Assembly: GCF_002591895.1 (NCBI RefSeq)
Contig: NZ_NISX01000018.1
Coordinates: 49,772 to 113,771, forward strand
Source of the DNA: Lacimicrobium alkaliphilum
GTDB taxonomy: Bacteria > Pseudomonadota > Gammaproteobacteria > Enterobacterales > Alteromonadaceae
DNA length: 64,000 nt
Direction of reading: 5' to 3'
Below, in pieces: positions 45,793-53,789 of this stretch (the stretch's first letter is position 1; each line of letters starts with the position of its first letter). Below the pieces are notes generated by a model, which was given only the letters and a program-made list of their open reading frames with translations, was not told the origin of the DNA and did no database searches. The position numbers were made by a program, and so were the translations under genes.

Positions 45793-47847
45793 ATGGTTTT
45801 TGGTTTTAGATTGCCGGGCTGCGTGATACTGGGGCTCGCCCTGATGATATCCAGCCCGGTTTTTGCACAGGTAAATTCTGGGTTCACTTCACAAGATATC
45901 TTTGAGCTTGAATATGTCAGCGACGCGAAGATTTCACCGGATGGCTCCCGCATTGTTTATGTGCGCAGTGGTTACGATGTGATGACTGATGGCAACCGGC
46001 GCAGCTTATGGATGCATGATTTAAGCTCGGGCAATCAGTACCCTTTGCATGCGGATCAACATAGCTATAGCAAGCCTGTATGGTCAGAAAATGGAAAAAA
46101 ACTGGCATTTGTCTCGAATCGTGACGGCCGTAATCAGTTATATGTACACTGGCTGGAGCAGGATAAAATTGCCGTGATCACACAGGTGGAGAAAGGCATC
46201 AGCGATATCAGCTGGTCTCCTGACGGCAATTGGCTGGCGTTTACCATGGAGGTGCCGGCGGGTCCTACTGACTTTGCCAAATCCGTGAAAATGCCGAAAA
46301 AGCCCAAAGGAGCGAACTGGGCAGATGCACCAATAATAATCGAAAAGGCACGTTATCAGGCTGATGGCCAGGGGATGCTGGAACCTGCGTATCGTCATGT
46401 GTTTGTGGTACCGGTGACCGGTGGCAGCGCCAGGCAGGTCACTGAAGGTGATTATCAGCACCGCGGTCCGCTGGCATGGCGCCCAGACGGCCAGGCATTA
46501 GTCTTTTCGGCCAATCGCAGTAAAGACTGGGAGTATCAGGGAAGTGAAGCAAACCTGTATCAGATATCCCTTCACTCCTCAGAATTGAATCAATTGACCG
46601 ATGCTGCGGGTGCTGAATACAACCCACAGTTTTCCGGGGATGGTAAGCAGCTGGCTTATCTGAGCCGCACCGATGCCAGGGTGCCTTATCAGAATACCCG
46701 TCTGGCGCTAATGAACCTCAACAACCGGAAAACGCGCCAGATCAGCGACAAGCTGGATCGTTCTGTCGGTCACTATGGCTGGCACAATAACGCCAGTCTG
46801 GTGATTCAGTATGATGATCATGGCAAACGTAAGCTGGCAAAAATTGACCTTGACGGAAAAGTGCAGGCACTGACCGACACTCTCTCTGGCACCACCCTGG
46901 GGCGGCCTTATATCAGTGGCAGTTTTTCAGTCGCACGCAATGGTGCCATTGCTTATACCCACGGGAACAGCCAGCGCCCGGCAGATTTAGGTTACTGGTT
47001 TAAAGGTACAACCCGCCAGCTGACCGATCTGAATCAGGATTTACTTGAACATAAGCAACTCGGACAGGTACATGAAATTGAGTATGCTTCCTCCTTTGAT
47101 GGCGAAACCATTCAGGGCTGGTATATCACCCCGCCGGACTTTGATCCTGAGCAAAAATATCCGCTACTGCTGGAGATTCATGGCGGACCACACCTGGCCT
47201 ATGGACCTCATTTCAGTGCTGAGTTGCAACGCTATGCCGCCGAGGGATACGTGGTGTTTTACGCTAACCACCGTGGCAGTTCTTCCTACGGCGAGCGTTT
47301 TGCCATGTTATTAGATGGAAAGTACAGCTCCAAAGAAGACTTTGCCGATCATAACTCCGGCGTCGACGCCATGATCGCCAGGGGCTTTATTGATGAACAA
47401 AACCTGTTTATTGCAGGTGGCTCGGCAGGAGGCATTGCCAGTGCCTACGCAATTGGCCTGACCGACAGATTCAACGCTGCAGCCATAACCAAACCGGTGA
47501 TTAACTGGGTCAGTAAAGTACTGACCGCAGATAGTTATCTTGGACAGATCCGTAATCAGTTCCCCGGCATGCCGTGGGAGCACCTTGAACATTATTGGCA
47601 GCGCTCTCCCTTGTCTCTGGTGGGCAATGTGGTCACGCCGTCATTAATAATGACCGGCGAAGCAGACAGGCGCACACCGATATCTGAATCTGAGCAGTTC
47701 TATCAGGCATTAAAACTGAAAAAAGTAGACGCGGCGCTGGTCAGAGTGCCTGGCTCACCTCATGGTATCGCCGGCAAGCCATCGAGGATGATCGCCAAGA
47801 TTGAGCATACACTGGCCTGGTTTGCGCGATATCGCAACGAGGATTAA
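45793..47847 (+). CDS. S9-family prolyl oligopeptidase-like peptidase, exported
   Basis: This 684-residue protein has a signal peptide (to FAQ, about residue 25), a TolB/WD40-like beta-propeller (about 30-410) and a C-terminal alpha/beta-hydrolase. The catalytic triad is S544 (GGSAGG), D625 (GEADRRTP) and H657 (SPHG). Such dipeptidyl/acylaminoacyl peptidases cut short peptides, often in the periplasm. I chose ATG 45793 because a TTG five codons upstream would put charged residues before the signal peptide and overlap the TTTTGGAG ribosome site. It is convergent with the ROK gene. Confidence 0.9.
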   Translation: MVFGFRLPGCVILGLALMISSPVFAQVNSGFTSQDIFELEYVSDAKISPDGSRIVYVRSGYDVMTDGNRRSLWMHDLSSGNQYPLHADQHSYSKPVWSENGKKLAFVSNRDGRNQLYVHWLEQDKIAVITQVEKGISDISWSPDGNWLAFTMEVPAGPTDFAKSVKMPKKPKGANWADAPIIIEKARYQADGQGMLEPAYRHVFVVPVTGGSARQVTEGDYQHRGPLAWRPDGQALVFSANRSKDWEYQGSEANLYQISLHSSELNQLTDAAGAEYNPQFSGDGKQLAYLSRTDARVPYQNTRLALMNLNNRKTRQISDKLDRSVGHYGWHNNASLVIQYDDHGKRKLAKIDLDGKVQALTDTLSGTTLGRPYISGSFSVARNGAIAYTHGNSQRPADLGYWFKGTTRQLTDLNQDLLEHKQLGQVHEIEYASSFDGETIQGWYITPPDFDPEQKYPLLLEIHGGPHLAYGPHFSAELQRYAAEGYVVFYANHRGSSSYGERFAMLLDGKYSSKEDFADHNSGVDAMIARGFIDEQNLFIAGGSAGGIASAYAIGLTDRFNAAAITKPVINWVSKVLTADSYLGQIRNQFPGMPWEHLEHYWQRSPLSLVGNVVTPSLIMTGEADRRTPISESEQFYQALKLKKVDAALVRVPGSPHGIAGKPSRMIAKIEHTLAWFARYRNED

Positions 47848-47866
47848 CAGAAACGTTCAGACAACC

Positions 47867-47890
47867 GCTTAGTGCATGTTTGCACTAAGC
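47867..47890. terminator. Convergent hairpin between S9 peptidase and ROK genes
   Basis: GCTTAGTGCA, a TGTT loop and TGCACTAAGC form a perfect ten-base stem. The ROK stop codon lies in the right arm. There is no long T run, so it may act more as a message-end stabiliser. Confidence 0.55.
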
Positions 47891-49078
47891 CCAGCTCGCG
47901 GTGTAAAGAAGAATCTGCTTTTCTGTCAGGTCAGAGTTTGCTGGCAGAAAAGCGGAGTAAGGCTGCTCGGTATCTAAAGCACTGTGGAGGGGCAGGGTAG
48001 CCAGTCCGCTCATGGCAATTTCCTGGACATTGGGGGTTTTGATAATTCTTGGCACATGCCGTTCGCCATACTGAGAAATAGAAGGAATCAAAGGTCTCAG
48101 CCGGGCAATCATCTTATCCAGCAATTCAGGGGTAATATCTCCACCGAAGATAATGGTCTGGCTATTGAGTACTGACTCCAGCATATGAATGGCAATGCGC
48201 ATGGGTTCGGCCGCCTGTTCGAGCCAGCGTGACAGGATTTTGGGATTGTTTTCACTCAGGTGGTTGATCGCCTCCAGATCCATGTCCGTTTGTCTGGTCA
48301 GTTCTCTCAGTGCATTGAGTGAGGCAAAATCATTCAGTCTGCCCAGCTCGCCGTCCTTGCTACTGACCTCGGGGCTGACAAAAATGTCACCAAAAGCGCC
48401 TGTTAAGCGATTGTGGCCGAGCAGAATGCGGCGGCCATAAACAACCGCAGCTTCCATCTGCAGGCCTAAATGTACATAAACAAATCCCTGCAGTCCTCTG
48501 GCCTCACCATGGAGCATATGCCAGGCGGCACAGGCGGCCGCTGTGGATTCCATGACCACAGGATGCCCCAGGGTGATAGCCAGAGACTGGCAAAACATCT
48601 CTCTGGCCTTAGGGTCGGGGTAGTCATGATCAAACTGATCCACAAAACTGATGCCTACGCCTAGCAACTCACCTTGTTGCACGCCATGTTCCGTCAATAA
48701 TGCCTGCAAAGCCTCATGCAGTGTTCCCGGTAACTTCTGGCCGCGTGGAATATCACACTCTCCAATCTTTTCATTGGTCAGGCTGAAGAGCGCCAAACGA
48801 CAGTGATTATCGAACAAACGTATGCCCGCATTGACCGTGTTTTTTCCTGACAACGCCAGCATCTTAGATGGCTTACCCACGGTGCCCTGTCGTTTTACTC
48901 CTAATTCGTTGATCAGCCCGGCCGCCAGCAGTTCATCCACCATATTGGTGATAGTTTGCTTAGTGAGGCCGGTTATCTTGGCGATCTCAGCCCGGGAGAC
49001 AGGGCTGAGGGTCGCGATGTGAGATAGGACCAGTCGTAAGTTTAATGCTTTGTTTTGTTTGGAATTTGATGCTTGCAA
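47885..49078 (-). CDS. ROK-family transcriptional regulator
   Basis: This 397-residue NagC/Mlc-like regulator has an N-terminal winged helix (about 10-70; SRAEIAKITGLTKQTITNMVDELL) and a ROK domain (about 80-390). In the ROK zinc motif, normally CxCGxxGCxE, the sequence is DGELGRLNDFAS, so the cysteines are lost. It is divergent from the ABC importer gene (161-bp gap) and so very likely represses the 49240-61561 chitooligosaccharide genes until an amino sugar binds. It is longer and more diverged at its C terminus than NagC. Confidence 0.88.
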   Translation of the reverse strand: MQASNSKQNKALNLRLVLSHIATLSPVSRAEIAKITGLTKQTITNMVDELLAAGLINELGVKRQGTVGKPSKMLALSGKNTVNAGIRLFDNHCRLALFSLTNEKIGECDIPRGQKLPGTLHEALQALLTEHGVQQGELLGVGISFVDQFDHDYPDPKAREMFCQSLAITLGHPVVMESTAAACAAWHMLHGEARGLQGFVYVHLGLQMEAAVVYGRRILLGHNRLTGAFGDIFVSPEVSSKDGELGRLNDFASLNALRELTRQTDMDLEAINHLSENNPKILSRWLEQAAEPMRIAIHMLESVLNSQTIIFGGDITPELLDKMIARLRPLIPSISQYGERHVPRIIKTPNVQEIAMSGLATLPLHSALDTEQPYSAFLPANSDLTEKQILLYTASWA

Positions 49079-49174
49079 TGAAAGCTTCTCTGGGTTTAGT
49101 GCGCCGAAACATTGTACGTATTATGACTACAGCTACCAGTATTTTTTATTCACCATTCTTTTAAGTAAAAATGA

Positions 49175-49202
49175 TTGACATAATATGAAGGCATTTTACA
49201 CT
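49175..49202 (+). promoter_or_regulatory. Predicted sigma-70 promoter of the ABC importer operon
   Basis: TTGACA (49175-49180) and TACACT (49197-49202) are 16 bases apart, 37 bases before the binding-protein ATG. The following GATACTGTTTGTAAATTAATC could carry the ROK operator, but its consensus is not known to me. Confidence 0.55.
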
Positions 49203-49239
49203 AGATACTGTTTGTAAATTAATCGTGATGGAATAGTAA

Positions 49240-50298
49240 ATGAAACGACTCTTATTAACAGCCATTTGTGGCCTGTTCTTATGCCTGTCAACTGGATTGC
49301 TGGCGCAGGATGGACTGGTTGCGCAACTGGACAAGGCGGGTTTAGCTTCACAAATCCAACTGAATAAAAGCCAGGTGGAACAAATTAAAAAGAAAAATCT
49401 GACAGCGGCACTGGCCTGGCATGGCGCAAGCCCATGGGTTAGTGCGGTTAACCGGGGCGCGACAGAAACCTTTAACCAATATGGGGTTAAGGTGCTGGTG
49501 ACGACCGATGCGCAATACGATCCAGTGAAGCAGGTAGCAGACATCGAGAACATTCAGGCATTGAAACCGGACTTGTTACTGTCGCTGGTCATCGACGGGG
49601 TGAGTGCCAGGGAGGCCTACAGAGCCATAGTTGATGCACAGACGAAGTTAGTGTTGTTGAGCAACCCTATTCCGGGATTCGTACATGGGCGGGATTTTGC
49701 CGGTATTGTTACCGATGATATGCGGGGAATGGGCCAGACAGCAGCGAAACAGGCAAATGCCTATCTTCAGGGAAAAGGCAAAATCGGCATGATCTATCAC
49801 GATGCTAACTATTTCATTACCAACACCCGGGATCAGGCGTTTTTAAAAGCAATGTCGGCCTTTCCGGGGATAGAAATGACGGTGAAACGGGGATTTGTCA
49901 AAGAACACGATACCAGTGCTATCGCATCGGCGATGATGCTCCGCAATCCGGATTTGGATCTGCTTTACGTCTCCTGGGATACCGCTGCGGAGGGGGTAGT
50001 GGAGGCCCTGCGCAGCGATGGCCACAATAGTGTCAAAGTGATTTCCCATGATCTGGGTGTCAACAATCTTCTTGATATGGCGCAGCAGGGCAATATGCTC
50101 GCTTCTGTTGCAGACAGACCTTTTGAAATAGGCGTGACCATGGCGAAGGTGGCGTTGCTGGCAGAGGTGGGGGAGTCTTCACCTCTTTTTACACTGGTAC
50201 CCTTTGATGTGGTAACCAAAGAGAACATCGCAAACAGTTGGCAGCAGGCCTATCGGAGTCAGCTGCCGCGTATTGTTCAATTGGCTATAGGAGAGTAA
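49240..50298 (+). CDS. Sugar ABC transporter substrate-binding protein (CUT2-type)
   Basis: This 352-residue periplasmic protein has a signal peptide (cleavage near LLAQ, about residue 23) and a Peripla_BP_4/ribose-binding fold. NRGATETFNQYGVKVLVTTDAQ is followed by DIENIQALKPDLL, as in the family. It is the first gene of an importer operon (binding protein, permease, ATPase, GH3) opposite the ROK regulator. With chitin-active neighbours, the ligand is probably GlcNAc or a short chitooligosaccharide. CUT2 binding proteins mostly take monosaccharides, so that point needs testing. Confidence 0.88.
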   Translation: MKRLLLTAICGLFLCLSTGLLAQDGLVAQLDKAGLASQIQLNKSQVEQIKKKNLTAALAWHGASPWVSAVNRGATETFNQYGVKVLVTTDAQYDPVKQVADIENIQALKPDLLLSLVIDGVSAREAYRAIVDAQTKLVLLSNPIPGFVHGRDFAGIVTDDMRGMGQTAAKQANAYLQGKGKIGMIYHDANYFITNTRDQAFLKAMSAFPGIEMTVKRGFVKEHDTSAIASAMMLRNPDLDLLYVSWDTAAEGVVEALRSDGHNSVKVISHDLGVNNLLDMAQQGNMLASVADRPFEIGVTMAKVALLAEVGESSPLFTLVPFDVVTKENIANSWQQAYRSQLPRIVQLAIGE

Positions 50299-50303
50299 AG
50301 ATC

Positions 50304-51278
50304 ATGTCCGGAACATCCCCGGCGCTTTTAACCACCGAGGGACTGATGCGGCTGTTCAAGCGTCAGTACTTTATTTACTACATGTTTATTCTGGTATTGG
50401 CAGGGTTCGCTCTGTTCTTGCACGACACAGGTTTTGTCAGTGCCAGCAACTTTATGAATATCATTCGCCAGACTGCACCGATTACGGTGATGGCGGTGGG
50501 ACTCAGTTTTGCACTGGCAGTGGGGCATATCGATCTGTCTATAGGTTCAGTAGTGGCTCTGAGTGCTATCGTTGGAGCAATCCTTCTGCAATACACCGGT
50601 GTACCTCTGGCAGTACTGGGTGCGCTGGCCACCGGACTCGTGGTGGGCCTGATCAACGGGCTGTTGATTGAACGACTTAAAGTCTCTTCATTGCTGATTA
50701 CGCTTGGGACAATGGGGGTGATTACGGGAGTCAGCCGTCAGATCAGTGGCCTGGAGTCGATCCCTATTATTTCCGATAGTTTCCGGGCGTTGTTTGGCAA
50801 TGGTAGTTTGTTCGGGATACCTGGTTTGCTGTGGTGGACGCTGTTAAGTGCTTTGGTGGCCTATCTGGTAATGAACAGACTGGTATTTGGTCGCCATTTA
50901 CTGGCAGTGGGTGGTAGCCCTGACGCAGCCAGGGCCATGGGAATTCGTACTCAGCGGGTCAGGATTCAGGCTTTGATTATTTGCTCTATGTGCGCGGCTC
51001 TTGCCGGATTGCTGTATGCAGGCCGGTTGGCCGGCGCACGCTATACCCTGGGTGAGGCTGATTTGCTGACGGTAATCGCCGCCGTGGCAATTGGCGGTGC
51101 CAGTCTGTTTGGAGGCCGGGTCAGTATTATAGGGGCCGTTATTGGCTCCTGGCTGATGGGTATGATCAACAACGGCCTGATTTTGTCGGGCTTTTCTACT
51201 GACGAGCAGATGATCACCCGTGGAGTGATCCTGATCACGGCGGTGGCGATAGGCGCAAGGGAGGCAAAAAATGGTTAG
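50304..51278 (+). CDS. Sugar ABC transporter permease (CUT2-type)
   Basis: This 324-residue protein of the BPD_transp_2 family has eight to ten membrane segments and the typical ALAVGHIDLSIGSVVALSAI region. I start at ATG 50304, preceded by GGAGAG nine bases away and five bases after the binding-protein stop. The frame extends upstream into that gene, but an earlier start would overlap it by 60 bases. Its last eight bases overlap the ATPase start. It is the membrane channel of the importer. Confidence 0.92.
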   Translation: MSGTSPALLTTEGLMRLFKRQYFIYYMFILVLAGFALFLHDTGFVSASNFMNIIRQTAPITVMAVGLSFALAVGHIDLSIGSVVALSAIVGAILLQYTGVPLAVLGALATGLVVGLINGLLIERLKVSSLLITLGTMGVITGVSRQISGLESIPIISDSFRALFGNGSLFGIPGLLWWTLLSALVAYLVMNRLVFGRHLLAVGGSPDAARAMGIRTQRVRIQALIICSMCAALAGLLYAGRLAGARYTLGEADLLTVIAAVAIGGASLFGGRVSIIGAVIGSWLMGMINNGLILSGFSTDEQMITRGVILITAVAIGAREAKNG

Positions 51279-52059
51279 AAATGCACTGAGCCAGACTATT
51301 CTGGAAGTTCGCAATATCAGTAAGCGATTCGGTGGCGTGCGTGCCCTGCGTGATGTCAGTTTCACTATCAGTAAAGGTGAAGTGGTGGGCCTGCTGGGTG
51401 ATAACGGTGCAGGAAAATCGACTCTGGTACGTTGTATCTCCGGCATTCATCCACCGGATGAAGGCCAGGTACTTATCGCTAACAAGGAAGTGAATCTTGA
51501 CACACCCATGGCGGCCCGAAACGCGGGCGTGGAGACCGTATTTCAGGATCTGGCGATGGTGCCGGAATTCAATGTAGTGGAAAACCTCTACCTGAACCGG
51601 GAGATACGCTCAGCCAACCCACTTTTGCGCTGGATGGGATGGCTGGACACAAGGGCCATGGCCAGACGCTGCCAGAAATCCCTTAACCGGCTCAACAGTC
51701 GTATTCCCAGTCTGTATGAAAAGATTGAAAACCTATCAGGCGGTCAGCGTCAGGCAGTCGCTATTGCCAGAGCGGTCAGCTGGGGCGCCGAATTAGTGAT
51801 TATGGACGAGCCTACTGCAGCGCTGGGCGTAGAACAGAGTGCGCAGGTGAATGACCTGATCAAGCTGATCAGCTCTCAGGGTGTGGCAGTACTGTTGATC
51901 AGCCACAATATGCAGCATGTTATTGAGACCTGCGACCGTGCGGTGGTGCTGTACCAGGGGCAATGCAGCGCGGATGTTGCCATCGAAGATGTCGACAAAA
52001 ACCGACTGGTCTCGATGATCACAGGTGCCGCTGATTTGCCATTACCCGAATCAGCATAA
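51271..52059 (+). CDS. Sugar ABC transporter ATP-binding protein (single-domain CUT2-type)
   Basis: This 262-residue ATPase has Walker A GDNGAGKS (43-50), the LSGGQRQAVAIARA signature, Walker B LVIMDEPTAALG and a switch histidine. CUT2 ATPases such as RbsA are usually tandem duplications of about 500 residues; this one has a single domain, like FrcA, so it would work as a homodimer. It overlaps the permease by eight bases. GH3 starts ten bases after its stop. Cytoplasmic face of the membrane. Confidence 0.92.
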   Translation: MVRNALSQTILEVRNISKRFGGVRALRDVSFTISKGEVVGLLGDNGAGKSTLVRCISGIHPPDEGQVLIANKEVNLDTPMAARNAGVETVFQDLAMVPEFNVVENLYLNREIRSANPLLRWMGWLDTRAMARRCQKSLNRLNSRIPSLYEKIENLSGGQRQAVAIARAVSWGAELVIMDEPTAALGVEQSAQVNDLIKLISSQGVAVLLISHNMQHVIETCDRAVVLYQGQCSADVAIEDVDKNRLVSMITGAADLPLPESA

Positions 52060-52069
52060 GGAAGCGTTC

Positions 52070-53671
52070 ATGGTAGAAAGGAATATCAAACAATTACTCA
52101 ATGGCATGAGTCTGGAGCAAAAAGTCGGGCAGCTGTTTATTCTGGCTTTTGCCGGTGAGGATCCGGACTATCCTTCTTATCTGGTACGTGAACGTCACGT
52201 AGGCGGCTTTTATCTGACCGATGATAATGCCGCCAGCCCACAGCAGGCAAGGGAGTTAACGGCTTCATTGCAGTTTGAAGCCAGTCTTCGTCCCTGCGAT
52301 GCGCCATTGATTCTGGCCGTGGATCAGGAAGGCGCCTGGGGAATACTGACGCAGCACCTGGAGCTGGGGCCTGGTAATCTGGCATTGGGCAAGGCCGGGG
52401 ATACCGCACTTACACAGCAGATGTACCACATCTTCGCCTCACAGGTGGGGGCGCTGGGATATAACTGTATCTTAGGGCCTTGCGCCGATGTGAATGCAAA
52501 CCCGGACAATCCTATTATCGGCCAGCGCAGCTTTGGTGACATACCGCACCATGTTAGTGAACATGTGACAGCCGCGATAAAGGGGATTGATTCAGGTAAC
52601 CTGCTCAGCTGCGCCAAGCATTTCCCGGGGCACGGAGATACCAGCGAAGACAGCCACCAAACCCTGCCAAGTGTAGATAAGCCACTGGAGGTGCTGCGAA
52701 AGACAGATTTACTGCCGTTTCAACAGGCGGTCAGCTCAGGGGTGGATATGATCATGACCAGTCATATCTGCTACCCGCAGATAGACATGGATAATCCCGC
52801 CACTTTGTCAAAAAACATACTGACTGAATTGTTGCAACAAGACATGGGATTTAACGGACTGATTATTACCGACAGCATGAATATGTGGGCTATGCGTCGG
52901 CGGTATGATCCTGTGGATGCTGCCATCAGAGCGCTGGAAGCGGGCGCCCATCTGATTATGTTATCTGAAGAACATTACGAAAATCAGACCACCGACTACA
53001 AGGCTCTGCAGCAACAGACGCTGGATGGCATGTTGCGGGCCGTCCGGCAGGGACGAATCAGCGAGACGCTGTTAGATGAGCGCCTGACCCGCGTTTTGGC
53101 GGTTCGCTATGGCCGGTTGCAGCAAGCGCCACCGGATATGTCGTTGGTTGATGCCCCCTCAGAGATCGCTGCCCGGGCTGCGAAAAAGGCCATTCGGGTA
53201 TTGGCAAACAGGCAACAATTGCTGCCCCTGCAGCAACAGGCCTACTTTGTGCCGCTGGCCAATCCGGCCAACTTTGACAAACTGGTGAACAGCCGGGGGA
53301 TAGGCCCCAATGATCCCAGAGCTGCAAGCAACGAGTTGTATCAGGCTATGCTGGAACAGGGAGCTGCACTGGAGAAAATCACTTTCACGGCGCTGCAGAG
53401 GCAATTGCACAGTGCTGGCTCAGACTGGCAGGACCGGCCGGTAATAGCGGTGTGGGAAGACTACCCGCTGCCGGGCGAAGATTTCGATCCGGGGCAACAA
53501 CAGCGATTGAAATCACTGCTGCAATGTTATCCCGACAACCTGATAGTAGCCTGCCTCGGGCCAGACTATCCCTTAAGTGCTTTTCCAGGCTTACAAACCT
53601 GCGTGTGTACCTATTCCAGTCGCCGGGTCGCGGCATTGGAACTGGCCAGATTTCTGTTAACTCTGGATTAA
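52070..53671 (+). CDS. GH3 beta-N-acetylhexosaminidase, cytoplasmic
   Basis: This 533-residue GH3 enzyme has the NagZ-type loop K183-H184-F-P-G-H-G-D-T with D194-S-H196, the acid/base dyad of GlcNAc-specific members, and nucleophile D268 in ITDSMNMWAM. It is longer than NagZ (about 340) and has a C-terminal alpha/beta sandwich (about 360-533). No signal peptide is present. AAGGAAG six bases before ATG 52070 sets the start. As the last gene of the importer operon it should split imported chitobiose or release GlcNAc from short chitin or muropeptide fragments. Confidence 0.9.
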   Translation: MVERNIKQLLNGMSLEQKVGQLFILAFAGEDPDYPSYLVRERHVGGFYLTDDNAASPQQARELTASLQFEASLRPCDAPLILAVDQEGAWGILTQHLELGPGNLALGKAGDTALTQQMYHIFASQVGALGYNCILGPCADVNANPDNPIIGQRSFGDIPHHVSEHVTAAIKGIDSGNLLSCAKHFPGHGDTSEDSHQTLPSVDKPLEVLRKTDLLPFQQAVSSGVDMIMTSHICYPQIDMDNPATLSKNILTELLQQDMGFNGLIITDSMNMWAMRRRYDPVDAAIRALEAGAHLIMLSEEHYENQTTDYKALQQQTLDGMLRAVRQGRISETLLDERLTRVLAVRYGRLQQAPPDMSLVDAPSEIAARAAKKAIRVLANRQQLLPLQQQAYFVPLANPANFDKLVNSRGIGPNDPRAASNELYQAMLEQGAALEKITFTALQRQLHSAGSDWQDRPVIAVWEDYPLPGEDFDPGQQQRLKSLLQCYPDNLIVACLGPDYPLSAFPGLQTCVCTYSSRRVAALELARFLLTLD

Positions 53672-53687
53672 CTTTTTAAACAAACTC

Positions 53688-53716
53688 TTGACATTAGTCT
53701 AAATGATGGATTAATA
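53688..53716 (+). promoter_or_regulatory. Predicted promoter of the TonB receptor gene
   Basis: TTGACA (53688-53693), 17 bases and TTAATA (53711-53716). The -10 is a poor match but the -35 is perfect. A hairpin AAAGGC/GCCTTT (53737-53753) lies in the leader, 37 bases before the ATG. Confidence 0.45.
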
Positions 53717-53789
53717 ATAAGTAAAAACAAAAGACAAAAGGCCGTGCGCCTTTAATTAACACCAAACAGACAATAAACAAGGAAAAAAC

